Shown here piece by piece: positions 8,252 through 17,720 of a stretch of 64,000 nucleotides of DNA (the stretch's first letter is position 1; each line of letters starts with the position of its first letter). Source of the stretch: Kitasatospora phosalacinea (lineage in GTDB: Bacteria; Actinomycetota; Actinomycetes; Streptomycetales; Streptomycetaceae); contig NZ_JNYE01000023.1 of NCBI RefSeq assembly GCF_000717185.1, positions 6,985-70,984 on the forward strand, in the 5' to 3' direction. Under the pieces are notes generated by a model that saw only the letters and a program-made list of their open reading frames with translations, was not told the origin of the DNA and made no database searches. Position numbers and translations under genes: made by a program.

Positions 8252-9754
8252 TCAGCGGGTGGCTTCGAGGAGGGCGAGCAGGCGCTCGGCGACGGCGGGC
8301 GCCCGGTGGGTTCCGATGATCAGGACCACGTCGCCGTCCTTCGCGTGACCGAAGGCGATCTCCTCGGGGGCCTGCGTGCACGGGCCGGTACGGACGGTGT
8401 GCACCCGTTCGGCGGGCAGGCCCTCGCGGGTTGCCTCGGTGAGCGCCTCCAACGGATCGGCGATGCCGAGCGTCGGCAGCCCGCAGACCACCGGCATCAG
8501 CACGGCGCGGTGGCAGCGGGCGAGCGCCGCGCCCAGGGAGCGGGCCTGGGCGCGGGTGCGGACGTAGCCGTCCGGTTCCAGCACCGCGATCACCTTTCCC
8601 CGGCCGACGAGCTCACCCGCGGCCTGGAGGTCGCGGGCGACCTCGGCGACGTGGCGGGCCCGGGAGCGTACGACCCTGACGCCGCCCCGGGTGCCGAGGT
8701 GCTGCATCGACCCCTCGACGCCGTCGAACCGGGACGCACGCTGGGCGACGGCGTCCGGGTCCTCTCCCAGGACGAGGGCGGTGCCGATCGTGCAGACCGT
8801 CATCACCGCGTGGTGCAGCCCGATCGCGGGCACCACCGACCGGAACCGGCGGTTGCCGTGCCGCAGTTCCGCCCAGTAGCCCCCGCTGCCGACCGCCTCC
8901 AGCTCGATGATCCGCACACCGCAGCGGGAGGACGGGCCGACGGTGACCACCTCCGGGCCCGGCCGGTCGGCCAGCCGCTCGCGCAGCAGCACCAGAGGCT
9001 TGTTCCACCAGGAGAGGTCCGGGACGACGACGGTACCCGCGGTGCGGGCCTGGTGCTCGGCCGCGACCAGCGCGGTCGGCAGGTCCTCGTGGTGCGGGTG
9101 ATTGGGGTCGACGGCAGTGACCAGCATCGCGGCGGGAGCCAGCGCTCGACGGGCGACGGCACCGGGCGACAGGCGGATCGGGGAGGTGGGGACCGTCTCG
9201 TGGGTGGCGGTGTCGGGCGAGAGGTCGACGACCAGGCGCGCGGCACCGTAGTGCCCGGCCGACTTGCCGAGCGCAGGGGTGTTGAGGATCCAGCCGGTGC
9301 GGCCGTCGTCGAGGAGGTGCGCGAGAACGGCCGCGGCCGTCGCGTTGCTGTGGCTGCCCCACACCGCCGCCAGCCCGTTGCCGCCGCCGAACCCGACACC
9401 GGTCAGTGCCAGGGCGTGGGTACGGGCGAGCACCGGGACGCGGTGCTCGACAGCCGCGTCCAGCTCGGGGTGCGGGCCGACGACTGCCCGCGACCACACC
9501 ATCGCGCTCAACTCGCTGATCTCCTGCGGTGCCAGGCCCTCCGTCACACTCACCCCGGCCGCGCGGAGCCGGTTCGCTACCGGCCCGTGTACCTCGTCGT
9601 GACGGGTGCTGCCGCTGACCCGAGCGCCGCGTGCGGCCAGGTGCAGGGCCAGGCCCTCCATACCCGGGTCGGTGACGTCGATCAGGTGCACCGTCGACAG
9701 GACGGGGAGAAGACCGACAGGGACGGTGGGGGTGGGGGTGACGGCGGTGGCCAT
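8252..9754 (-). CDS. MurC-like Mur ligase homologue with degenerate ATP-binding loop
   Basis: A 500-residue protein. The N-terminus, VHLIDVTDPGMEGLALHLAA followed by RGARVSGS, matches the UDP-MurNAc-binding domain of MurC. At residues 133-139, however, where Mur ligases have G-T-H-G-K-T-T, it reads G-S-H-S-N-A-T, lacking the phosphate-binding Lys. The rest has the length of a Mur ligase central and C-terminal domain. Peptidoglycan synthesis is therefore unlikely; an atypical ligase or a binding protein is more plausible. Its operon partners are a glutamine-synthetase-like enzyme and an amino-acid permease. ATG 9754 has GGAG six bases upstream. Confidence 0.7.
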   Translation of the reverse strand: MATAVTPTPTVPVGLLPVLSTVHLIDVTDPGMEGLALHLAARGARVSGSTRHDEVHGPVANRLRAAGVSVTEGLAPQEISELSAMVWSRAVVGPHPELDAAVEHRVPVLARTHALALTGVGFGGGNGLAAVWGSHSNATAAAVLAHLLDDGRTGWILNTPALGKSAGHYGAARLVVDLSPDTATHETVPTSPIRLSPGAVARRALAPAAMLVTAVDPNHPHHEDLPTALVAAEHQARTAGTVVVPDLSWWNKPLVLLRERLADRPGPEVVTVGPSSRCGVRIIELEAVGSGGYWAELRHGNRRFRSVVPAIGLHHAVMTVCTIGTALVLGEDPDAVAQRASRFDGVEGSMQHLGTRGGVRVVRSRARHVAEVARDLQAAGELVGRGKVIAVLEPDGYVRTRAQARSLGAALARCHRAVLMPVVCGLPTLGIADPLEALTEATREGLPAERVHTVRTGPCTQAPEEIAFGHAKDGDVVLIIGTHRAPAVAERLLALLEATR

Positions 9755-9820
9755 GCTGCTCTCCAACGTGCTGATCCGTGCTGGGAAGGGAGGAAGTGGG
9801 TGGTTCGGCCCGGCCGGGGC

Positions 9821-11179
9821 TCAGGACTGGGCGAAACCGCGGGCGACCTCGGCGGCGCTCACCAGGGGTGCGTGGTGGTCCAGTTCGAGGCGGGCGAGGG
9901 CTGCCAGGTGCGCGATCACCTGCACGCCGAACTGTTCGGCCACCGCCGGGTCCGTCTCGAACTCCCGGACCGCCGAGGCGAGATCGCGTGGCAGGGGCCA
10001 CGCCTTCGCGTCCTGGTAGGAGTCGCCGCGGGCGGGCTCGGGCGGTACCAGGCCGCCCGCGATGCCGTGCCGGATGCCGGCGAGGGCGGCGGCCACCGCG
10101 AGGTACGGGTTGGCGTCCGCGCCCGGCACCCGCACCTCCAGGCGCCGACTGCCGCCGTGGCCGACCACCCGCACCGCGCAGGAGCGGTTGTCCCACCCCC
10201 ACGTCGCCCTCCTCGGAGCGAAGCCATGGTCGCGGGCGAGGCGCCGGTAGGAGTTGACCGTCGGCGCCCACAGCGGGCCGGTCACCGGCAGTACGTCCAG
10301 CAGCCCGGCGACCGCCTGCCGACCTGTCTCGGACAGCAGCTCCTCGCCGCTGCCGAGAGTGAACACGGAGGCACCACCGTCCAGTTGGTGCAGCGACAGG
10401 TGCAGGTGCAGACCCGAGCCGGTGCCGGTGAACGGGGCCGCCATGAACAGCGCGGACATCCCGTGCTGATCGGCCACCGCCTTCGCTGCCATCTTGAGCA
10501 GCAGGTGCTGCTCGCACGCCCGCTCGACCGGCCCGAAGGGAAACGTCACCTCCACCTGTCCCGGCGCGCCCTCCAGCTTCAGCGCCTCGATGGGCAGACC
10601 CGCCTCGGCGAGCATCCGCCGCAGCTCCCGCAGGAAGGCGGCGACGTTGCCCGGCAGGTCGAGCGCGTAGTCCAGGTTGCCGAGCGTCGCCGGGCGCGGG
10701 CGCCACCCCGAGCGCTCGGCGTCCCGCTCACTACCCTCGACCAGCACGAACTCGCACTCCAGCCCGACCATCGGAGTCAGGTCCATCCCGACGAGCCCGG
10801 CCACCTGCCTGGCGAGGATGCCCGCCGGGGATAGGGGGTGCGGCTGGCCGTTCTGCATCGGCGTCGCCCACACCAGGGCGGTGTCCGGCAGCCACGGCAG
10901 ACGTCGCGCCCGTTCCACGTGCCAGTCCAGCTCGATGTCGCCGAACCCGGACTCCCACGACCACGTCCCGCGCTCGGCGGGCGTCATGCCCAAGTCAGTG
11001 CCCAACAGGTAGCCGCACACCTCGCTGGAGACCGGCTCCCGCTCCAGGCGCGTCCGAAGGGTGCCGGCGTCGAACAGCTTGCCCTTCATCCGGCCCTGCA
11101 CGTCCGCCACCGCGACCACCACCGAGTCGACGCCGCCACCGTCGATCAGGTCCACCAGCGAGCCCTCCGGCGTGCTCAC
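9821..11179 (-). CDS. Glutamine synthetase family protein (gamma-glutamyl-amine ligase type)
   Basis: A 452-residue protein of the GS fold. Recognisable elements are DVQGRMKGK near the N-terminus, the glutamate-binding stretch GLECEFVLVE, a metal/nucleotide-site stretch GTGSGLHLHLSL and the C-terminal EVRVPGADANPYLA. The pattern fits the type I-like branch that in actinobacteria ligates glutamate to polyamines or other amines rather than to ammonia. The GTG start overlaps the permease TGA (GTGA), so uptake and ligation are coupled. Substrate identity is inferred only from family and neighbours. Confidence 0.88.
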   Translation of the reverse strand: MSTPEGSLVDLIDGGGVDSVVVAVADVQGRMKGKLFDAGTLRTRLEREPVSSEVCGYLLGTDLGMTPAERGTWSWESGFGDIELDWHVERARRLPWLPDTALVWATPMQNGQPHPLSPAGILARQVAGLVGMDLTPMVGLECEFVLVEGSERDAERSGWRPRPATLGNLDYALDLPGNVAAFLRELRRMLAEAGLPIEALKLEGAPGQVEVTFPFGPVERACEQHLLLKMAAKAVADQHGMSALFMAAPFTGTGSGLHLHLSLHQLDGGASVFTLGSGEELLSETGRQAVAGLLDVLPVTGPLWAPTVNSYRRLARDHGFAPRRATWGWDNRSCAVRVVGHGGSRRLEVRVPGADANPYLAVAAALAGIRHGIAGGLVPPEPARGDSYQDAKAWPLPRDLASAVREFETDPAVAEQFGVQVIAHLAALARLELDHHAPLVSAAEVARGFAQS

Positions 11180-12684
11180 ACGACCTCCTCGGACAACTCG
11201 ACCAGCTCGGCCGACTGCTGCACGGGCGGCGCGTAGTCGTACCGGCCCCGCAGTCGCCACCACAGCGCGGCCAGCGCCAACGCGACCAGCAGCGCCACGG
11301 GGGCGTAGTTGAAGGTGGAGACGTTCACCGGGTAGGACTGCGGCAGGCACACCAGCACCGTCACCAGCGCCACCCAGCCCACCGCGACCCAGCCCACCAG
11401 CCGCCCCCGGCGGCCCAGGTTCCACGGGCCGGGCCGGAACGGGCTGCCCTTGCGAAGGCGCAGGTAGACCGGCACCGCGTACGCTGGCGTCATCCCCACC
11501 ACGTTGATCGCGGTGACCGCCCCGTAGGCGACCGGCGACCACAGCGATGGCAGCGCCAGGACGAACGCCGCCACCACCGACAGCCACACCTCCGCCACCG
11601 GCGTACCGGTGCGCTCGGAGACCCGGCTCCACAGCCCGGATCCGGGCAGTCCCCCGTCCCGCGCGAACGCGAACACCATCCGGGAACTGGCCGCGGTCTC
11701 CGCGTTGCCGCAGAACAACTGCGCCACGATCACCACCAGCAGCAGCGCCTTCGCCCCGGTCGGGCCGAGCGCGTCGAGGAGGATCTGCGCGGGTGGCACG
11801 CCCGTCGGGGAGTTGAGGACGGCGTCGTAGTCGCCGATGGCGAGCAGCAGGCCGGCGAGCAGCACCGCGCCCGCGATCCAGGACACCCAGATCGAGCGCA
11901 CGATCCCCCGGGGTGCTGCCACCGACGCCCGCGTGGTCTCCTCCGACATGTGCGCGGACGCGTCGTAGCCGGAGAAGGTGTACTGCGCCAGCAGCAGGCC
12001 GAGCGCGCTGACGTAGACGGGGTTGCTCCAGCCGGTGTTGTTGACGAAGTGCGTCATCAGCCAGCCGGTGCTGCGGTGCTGGTCCGGCACCACGGCCAGC
12101 GCCCCGACGATCAGCGCCACGCCGCCAATGTGCCACCAGACCGAGACCGAGTTGAGCACCGACACCAGCCGCACGCCGCGCAGGTTCAACCCCGCGTGCA
12201 GCAGCAGGACCACCGTGAAGATGCCGAGCAGGCCCAGCGCCGTCGGCTCGTAGCCGAACTGCATGTTCAACAGCGCGCCGACGAAGCTGGCGGCGCCGTA
12301 GTCGATGCCGCAGATCCCGCCGATCAGGCCGAGGAGGTTGAGCCAGCCGACCAGGAAACCCCAGCGGGGGCCGCCGAGGGCGTGCGCCATGTAGAACAGC
12401 GCGCCGGACGTCGGGTAGGCAGAGGTGACTTCGGCCAGCGCGGCGCCGACGAACAACACCATCGCACCGACGCCGATCCAGCCCCAGAACATCACCGCGG
12501 GACCGCCGGCGTTCATCCCGAACGCGAACATCGTCATGCAGCCGGACAGGATGCTGATGACGGAGAAGGAGCTGGCGAAGTTGCCGAACTCGCCCATCCG
12601 GCGGTTCAGTCTGGGTTCGTAGCCGAGTTGCCGCAGGTGCTCCTCGTCGCTCGTGGGCGGCGGTGCGGCGTGGGCAGGGGACAT
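11176..12684 (-). CDS. APC-superfamily amino-acid/amine permease
   Basis: A 502-residue membrane protein with about 12 hydrophobic segments. Early motifs are ASSFSVISILSGCMT and an EVTSAYPTSGALFYMA segment, typical of GABA/choline/polyamine-type APC permeases; SGYDASAHMSEET in the middle is another family hallmark. It sits in the cytoplasmic membrane and should import an amine or amino acid for the overlapping glutamine-synthetase-like enzyme. ATG 12684 is preferred because GGAGG lies nine bases upstream; a TTG directly after the ribosome site (12693) is less likely. Confidence 0.9.
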   Translation of the reverse strand: MSPAHAAPPPTSDEEHLRQLGYEPRLNRRMGEFGNFASSFSVISILSGCMTMFAFGMNAGGPAVMFWGWIGVGAMVLFVGAALAEVTSAYPTSGALFYMAHALGGPRWGFLVGWLNLLGLIGGICGIDYGAASFVGALLNMQFGYEPTALGLLGIFTVVLLLHAGLNLRGVRLVSVLNSVSVWWHIGGVALIVGALAVVPDQHRSTGWLMTHFVNNTGWSNPVYVSALGLLLAQYTFSGYDASAHMSEETTRASVAAPRGIVRSIWVSWIAGAVLLAGLLLAIGDYDAVLNSPTGVPPAQILLDALGPTGAKALLLVVIVAQLFCGNAETAASSRMVFAFARDGGLPGSGLWSRVSERTGTPVAEVWLSVVAAFVLALPSLWSPVAYGAVTAINVVGMTPAYAVPVYLRLRKGSPFRPGPWNLGRRGRLVGWVAVGWVALVTVLVCLPQSYPVNVSTFNYAPVALLVALALAALWWRLRGRYDYAPPVQQSAELVELSEEVV

Positions 12685-12742
12685 CGGGGACAACCTCCGT
12701 ACGGAGAGAAGAAGGAAACGGAAGAGGGAGCAGGAGGGAGGT

Positions 12743-13711
12743 TCAGGCGAATGCCGTCGCGCGGCCCGCGAACGCCTGCTGCCGGGCGGTCAGCAGCAGT
12801 TCCTCGCCCTGCGCGGGCGAGTCCGCGACGTGGGACCAGGGCACCCGGGACGCGAACTGCCCGAGGGCTTCGAACACCCTGACGGCCGCGCCCATCTGCG
12901 CCGCCGCCCACAGGGCGTGCGCGAGGTGGCTGAGGTCCGCCACCGGCCACGACCCCGGCTCCGCCACCGACCAGCTCTCGTAGGCGCGCTGGGTGTGGGA
13001 GAGGTACGGCTCCCGCCGCCACTGCCCGCGCGTCACCGCGTCCCGGACCGACGTGCTCCGGTACTGGTCGACGGCCGCGTACAGGTGAAGGGCCACCAGC
13101 GGCGAACCGGACGGTGCCCGCGTCGCCACGGTGTGCACGAAGTCGAGAGCGGCAGCACGACTGCGCCGTCGCCAGTACCGGTACACCCGGTGGTGCGCCT
13201 CCCGGCTCCCGGGGTCGCGGCGCAGCGCCCCGTCGAGCAGCTCCCACGGGCCGGGCGGCAGCATCGGGTCGCCCGACCGCACCCGGTGCTCGGGCCGGGC
13301 CTGGCCGCGGTCCAGCTCGGCCAGGGCGAGCAGGCACACCCACGGAACCGGATCGGAGGGGTCTTCCGCGGCTGCGGCCCAGCACGCCTCGCGGGCTTCC
13401 TGCTCCAGCTGCCCGGCCTCCCGCTTCGCCTCCTTGGCGGCGAGCAGGGCGTGCTCGACCAACACCCGCATCCGCAGGACGCCGAGGCCCGAGGCCGCCG
13501 GATTCTCACGGGCCCACGCAGTGAGCACCGTCGACCGGGCGGCAGCCAGCGCCAGCACCTGCGTCCGGGACACCCACGAGCCCGACGGCCGCTCCGTCCT
13601 CGCCAGCAGCCGCTCCGCCGACAGCCACCGCCCGGCCAGCAGGTCGTCCACCGCCGTGCGGAGCGGTCCGTCGAACCCGGCCGGGTGGTACAGCAGTCGA
13701 GAAGCGAGCAC
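12743..13711 (-). CDS. Hypothetical helical protein heading the permease operon
   Basis: I do not recognise the family. The 322 residues are mostly alpha-helical, with paired helices such as LRTAVDDLLAGRWLSAERLL and LSHLAHALWAAAQMGAAVRV that suggest TPR-like packing; no membrane segment or signal peptide is evident. GTG at 13711 has GGAGG eight bases upstream. It is the first gene of the leftward operon, 58 bases before the permease, and starts opposite the XRE-TPR gene at 13969, so it may be controlled by that regulator. Confidence 0.7.
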   Translation of the reverse strand: MLASRLLYHPAGFDGPLRTAVDDLLAGRWLSAERLLARTERPSGSWVSRTQVLALAAARSTVLTAWARENPAASGLGVLRMRVLVEHALLAAKEAKREAGQLEQEAREACWAAAAEDPSDPVPWVCLLALAELDRGQARPEHRVRSGDPMLPPGPWELLDGALRRDPGSREAHHRVYRYWRRRSRAAALDFVHTVATRAPSGSPLVALHLYAAVDQYRSTSVRDAVTRGQWRREPYLSHTQRAYESWSVAEPGSWPVADLSHLAHALWAAAQMGAAVRVFEALGQFASRVPWSHVADSPAQGEELLLTARQQAFAGRATAFA

Positions 13712-13891
13712 GGTAATCGCCTCCAGAATTTCATGCTCATGACATAGATGGGCTCGATTCGATTCCCGGAGGTCGACGCCCGCGGCTGAAACTGGCGGGC
13801 ACCCGCCTGCCCCGCCTACCGCGGACTTGCCCGGAACCGGGTGTGAGTACAGAGAATCAGCCGCGAACTGGCCTTGAACAGGTCAGACTTG

Positions 13892-13924
13892 GGGACATCC
13901 GTGGGACACCGCTGGGACATCGCA
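13892..13924 (+). promoter_or_regulatory. Three tandem 11-bp repeats, GGGACA-type (candidate operator)
   Basis: GGGACATCCGT, GGGACACCGCT and GGGACATCGCA follow each other without gaps at 13892, 13903 and 13914. The 11-base period places each GGGACA on nearly the same face of the helix. They lie in the 257-base divergent region, 45 bases before the start of an XRE-TPR regulator, so autoregulation or control of the permease operon is plausible. Confidence 0.6.
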
Positions 13925-13968
13925 GCGTTGAGCTGCGGTTCTTCGGGAGTGAGTCTGGGAGTTCGCCG

Positions 13969-15207
13969 ATGAATGACCCCTCGCCGCTGGCGGCGCGACG
14001 CAGGATGATCGGCTACGCCCAGCAGGACGCCGCCAGGGAAGCCGGGGTCGACCGCCGGACCTGGGGACGCTGGGAGCGGGGCGAGGCCACCCCCTACGCC
14101 TACCAACTGCCCCGTCTCGCAGCCGTCCTGAAGATCAGCGTCGAGGAACTCGACGTCCTCCTCAGCCGGGCGTCCGGCAGCGACCCGCGTCCCGCTCCGA
14201 CGCCTGCGGCACCTTCGCTGGACGACCTCGATACCGCGGTCGCCGACTGGGCCGGGCTGTCACCGACCACCGAACCCGTACGGGCCCTGTGGATCACGGA
14301 ACAGGACCTGGCGATGGCCGGTCAGGCGCTCGCCACGTTCCGGCAGTTCGACCACACCTACGGCGCCCGGCAGAACGCCGGGCAGGTCGCCGACTACATC
14401 GAGCGGCAACTCCACGAGCTCCAGCAGCGTCCGGCGGCGAGTTCCGAGATCGCGCACCAGAGGGCCCTGCTGACGGCCGAGTTCTGCGAGCTGGCGGGCT
14501 ACCAGGCCGTCGACAACGGTGAGCCGGAGAAGGCCCGGACGTACTACCGGCGTGCCCTGCACCTGACCTCGGTGGCCGGCGACCGGCCCTACGGGGCCTA
14601 CCTGACGGCGGTCAACCTGGGCCACCTGGCGTTGCACTGCGGGCAGCCCGAGACGGCATTGCGTTGGGCCTCGGCGGCCAGGTCCGCGGCGGGCACTGCC
14701 GCGAGCCCGCTCACCAGGGCCGCGATCGCAGCGGTGGTCGCCCGGGCCAACGCGCGCCTCCAACGGGAGGACGAGGCGACCAAGTTGATCCTGGAGGCCG
14801 AGAAGCTGCTCGACCGCGGCGACGCGGACGAACCCGCCTGGATCCGCTACTTCACCCACCCGTACCTCGCGGACGAGGCGGCCCACTGCCTCCACGACCT
14901 CGGCAGGCCACCGGCCGCGCGCGGCCAACTGGTGGACGCCCTGCACGGGGTGGGCCCGGACCGGGTGCGGCGGCGCGCGATCGACGCGGCCCTGCTCGCC
15001 ACCACCTGGGTCGCCTCGGGCGACCTCGACCAGGCGTGCGCGGCGGGCACCGAAGCCGTCGAGTACGCCGCGCGCACCGGGTCGGGCCGCTGCGTCGCCC
15101 GCGTCACCGACGTACTGGACGCGCTCCGGCCGCACGCCGACCACCCCGCGGTGCACGAACTCCTGGAGTTCACCGAAGCGGTCCTGCCCGCCGCGCTCAC
15201 CGGGTGA
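13969..15207 (+). CDS. XRE-family regulator with TPR-like C-terminus
   Basis: A 412-residue protein. The helix-turn-helix is near the N-terminus (MIGYAQQDAAREAGVDRRTW, then WERGEATP), followed by a linker and about 300 residues of helical pairs such as ALTSV-type TPR arrays (RTYYRRALHLTSVAGD). It resembles the regulator at 4865 in layout but not closely in sequence. ATG 13969 has GGGAG seven bases upstream; an in-frame ATG 42 codons earlier would include the 11-bp repeats and is rejected. It diverges from the permease operon and its last codons overlap the convergent peptidase gene. Confidence 0.82.
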   Translation: MNDPSPLAARRRMIGYAQQDAAREAGVDRRTWGRWERGEATPYAYQLPRLAAVLKISVEELDVLLSRASGSDPRPAPTPAAPSLDDLDTAVADWAGLSPTTEPVRALWITEQDLAMAGQALATFRQFDHTYGARQNAGQVADYIERQLHELQQRPAASSEIAHQRALLTAEFCELAGYQAVDNGEPEKARTYYRRALHLTSVAGDRPYGAYLTAVNLGHLALHCGQPETALRWASAARSAAGTAASPLTRAAIAAVVARANARLQREDEATKLILEAEKLLDRGDADEPAWIRYFTHPYLADEAAHCLHDLGRPPAARGQLVDALHGVGPDRVRRRAIDAALLATTWVASGDLDQACAAGTEAVEYAARTGSGRCVARVTDVLDALRPHADHPAVHELLEFTEAVLPAALTG

Positions 15208-16972
15208 GGGTGGGCACCACCGTTCCGTAGAACCGGAGTTCGGCGGCCAGCGCGGCGGCCCGGTGCCGGGGATCGGACAGGTAGTGGTCGCCGCCGTCCA
15301 GCAGCAGCGTCTCGCCGGCGCCGCGCCCGGCGAGGGCGGCACCGAACTCCATGGCGTCCTCGGCGGAGGTGATGGTGTCGTCCGAACCGTGGACCACGAG
15401 CACCGGGCACCGCACCCGCTCCGGGCGAACCGCACCGGCAGGGCCCCGCAGGGCAGCGGCGTGCGGCTGCTGCCACGCCGGTACGGACCGCTCCCACCGC
15501 TCCGGGGCGATGATCGCCGACACGGCGGTCGCGGCGACGAACGGGCCCGGGCGGCAGGCGGATCGGAGCGCCGTGTACCCGCCGGCGCTCGCTCCGCTGA
15601 TGAAGACCGCATCGGCCCGGGCGGTCCCCCGCACGACGAGCTGCTCGGCGACGGCCGTGCAGTCGTCCACATCCAACTCGCCCCAGCGGCGGTCCAGTTG
15701 CTTCCGGAACGACCTGCCGCGGCCGGTGCTCCCGCGGTAGAGGGGTTCCGCGACCGCGAAGCCGTGGCTGACGAAGTACTGCACCGACCAGTCCAGCCGG
15801 AGGGGCACCCCGTCGGTGGGGCCCGGGTGCGCGCGGACCAGGGTCGGCACCGGCCCTGTGGCACGGGGCAGGTGGAGCAGATAGCGCACCTCGGCCCCGG
15901 CCACCAGGACGGACTCCACCGAGGGCGGAAGCGGGTGCCAGGGCTCCGGCGTCGGCGCCGGGGGAGCGGCCGGGAAGGGGACGGCATCGGAGCGGCCGTC
16001 GAGGTCGCACGCCCGGAGCGCCGGAGCGCTCGTCGGCGTCGACCCGATGACGACCACGCTGCTGTCCAGCACGGCCACGTACGGCTTCACCGAGCTGAGG
16101 TCGGTCCCGATGCGCCGTCGTCGGCCGTCACCGCCCACCACGAGCAGCTCGCTGCTGATGCCGTCCGTGACCGTCAGGACGGCCTCACCGGAAGGCAGCA
16201 GCGCGTAGGACCGGTAGCCGCCCTCCCACGGAGCCGGCGCACAGTCGGCGTCGAGGGGAGCCACGGCTTCGACCTCGCCGGTGTCGGCGAGGCGGTAGAG
16301 GTTCCACCACCCCGTACGGTCCGACAGGAAGTGCAGCTGACCGTCCGGCCCCCACGTCGGCTGCACCACGGACTCGGTGGCCCCGCCCGCGACCGGGAGC
16401 GGAGGATGTCCGGCACCTGTCTGCGCGAGCATCAGCCGGGTGCCGTCCCACGGCATCCGGTCGCGGTCCCACTCCAGGAAGGCCAGCCGGTCGCCCGCCG
16501 CACGCGGATGCCCCAGGAAGCCGGAAGAACCGACGAGCACCTCCACCCGGCCGTCCTCGGCGACGGCGACGATCTCGTCCCGCTCGGCGTTGCCGCGGAC
16601 GGCGAGCAGCCGCCCGTCCGGCCCCGGCGTCAGGTCGCCGTACGCCCAACCGTCGCCCTCCAGCAGCACGACGGGATCGCTACCGAGTGGTTGGAGGAGG
16701 ACCGCGTCTCCCGGCCCGAGGAACCAGACCGCTCCGTCGGCGACGGCGAAGCTGCCGCCCCCGTAGGCGTGGAGCGAGCCGCCCACTGCCAGGCTGGGCG
16801 GCGTGACCGGGGCTGCAGGACCGGCCGGTGGGGACCGGACGAGCCGCTTCGTGCCGCCGCGATCCGGATCGGACTCCAGCCACCAGAGGAAACCGTCGGC
16901 CGCCACCAGCTCATCGCGGGCAACCGTGGCCCGAGCCGCGGCTTCGGGCAGTATCCCGCCGTCCTCGATCAT
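15197..16972 (-). CDS. S9-family prolyl oligopeptidase-like serine peptidase
   Basis: A 591-residue protein with an N-terminal beta-propeller-like half (repeats such as PTWGPDGQLHFLSDRTGWWN) and a C-terminal alpha/beta-hydrolase. The nucleophile is S462 in GASAGGY, the acid is probably D532 in HGSDDTI and the base H563 in GGDHYL, so the catalytic triad is complete. No signal peptide is seen, consistent with a cytosolic oligopeptidase or acylaminoacyl peptidase. ATG 16972 is chosen; no start is supported further upstream. It converges on, and overlaps by 11 bases, the XRE-TPR regulator. Confidence 0.88.
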   Translation of the reverse strand: MIEDGGILPEAAARATVARDELVAADGFLWWLESDPDRGGTKRLVRSPPAGPAAPVTPPSLAVGGSLHAYGGGSFAVADGAVWFLGPGDAVLLQPLGSDPVVLLEGDGWAYGDLTPGPDGRLLAVRGNAERDEIVAVAEDGRVEVLVGSSGFLGHPRAAGDRLAFLEWDRDRMPWDGTRLMLAQTGAGHPPLPVAGGATESVVQPTWGPDGQLHFLSDRTGWWNLYRLADTGEVEAVAPLDADCAPAPWEGGYRSYALLPSGEAVLTVTDGISSELLVVGGDGRRRRIGTDLSSVKPYVAVLDSSVVVIGSTPTSAPALRACDLDGRSDAVPFPAAPPAPTPEPWHPLPPSVESVLVAGAEVRYLLHLPRATGPVPTLVRAHPGPTDGVPLRLDWSVQYFVSHGFAVAEPLYRGSTGRGRSFRKQLDRRWGELDVDDCTAVAEQLVVRGTARADAVFISGASAGGYTALRSACRPGPFVAATAVSAIIAPERWERSVPAWQQPHAAALRGPAGAVRPERVRCPVLVVHGSDDTITSAEDAMEFGAALAGRGAGETLLLDGGDHYLSDPRHRAAALAAELRFYGTVVPTLTR

Positions 16973-17102
16973 GCCGTCCTGGTCCTCCCGGCCACCGTCC
17001 CTGGCAGCTCGTAGGCTACCCGCAGGGCGGCCCCGGTCGGTCAAGGCCGTGGTTCTGCGGTCGAGTTCGCACACGTCGTCGGTACCGAGCCGGATCAGCG
17101 GC

Positions 17103-17720
17103 TCAGCGCAGCAGTGCGAAGACCAGGGCCGCGACGCCGCCGAGGGCGGTGCCGGCCAGGATCTGCGCGAGGGTGTGGGCCTTGAGGACGGTGCGGGACC
17201 AGCCGATCGCCGCGGCACCCAGCGCGGTGAGCAGCATCCACGGGCCGAGGGCGAGCACGAGGATCATGACGGTGCCGCCCGCGACGCTGTTGTGGATCGA
17301 GATCTGCCAGCCGACGGTGACCAGGAGGGTGGAGACCAGCCCGACGAGCATGGCGACGACCAGCGCGGAGACGTCGGCGGGGGCGCCGAGGGTGTAGAGC
17401 AGGGTGATGCCGGTGGCGACCGAGACCAGGCTGAGGGCCATGGGCAGGATGCGCTGGCGGCGGACGCGGATGTGCTTGTCGGTGAGGCCGCCGCGCTTCA
17501 CGCCGAGCAGGACGATGCCGATCGGGATGACGCCGCAGAAGAGCGCGGCCAGCAGCCCCCAGCCGAGGCCGGACCAGGAACTGGTGCTGTGCCAGCCGAT
17601 CAGCAGCAGGAGCGCGACGACCAGGTTGGCCGGAGCGAGGACGTCCGTGATGATCCGTGCGGCCTTCTGACGGGGCGTGCTGTCGGCGAAGGCGGGCGGG
17701 GTGGGCGGTTGGAACGTCAC
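17103..17720 (-). CDS. PAP2-like membrane protein with altered active site
   Basis: A 205-residue protein with about six membrane segments. The C-terminal SRTVLKAHTLAQILAG matches the PAP2 motif S-R-x5-H-x3-D except that the final Asp is Gln, and the central motif reads HNSVAGG instead of PSGH. It could be a lipid phosphatase relative with reduced or changed activity. It overlaps the MAB_1171c-type gene (ATGA) and is the last member of the cassette XRE, ImmA/IrrE, MAB_1171c, PAP2-like. Confidence 0.7.
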   Translation of the reverse strand: MTFQPPTPPAFADSTPRQKAARIITDVLAPANLVVALLLLIGWHSTSSWSGLGWGLLAALFCGVIPIGIVLLGVKRGGLTDKHIRVRRQRILPMALSLVSVATGITLLYTLGAPADVSALVVAMLVGLVSTLLVTVGWQISIHNSVAGGTVMILVLALGPWMLLTALGAAAIGWSRTVLKAHTLAQILAGTALGGVAALVFALLR

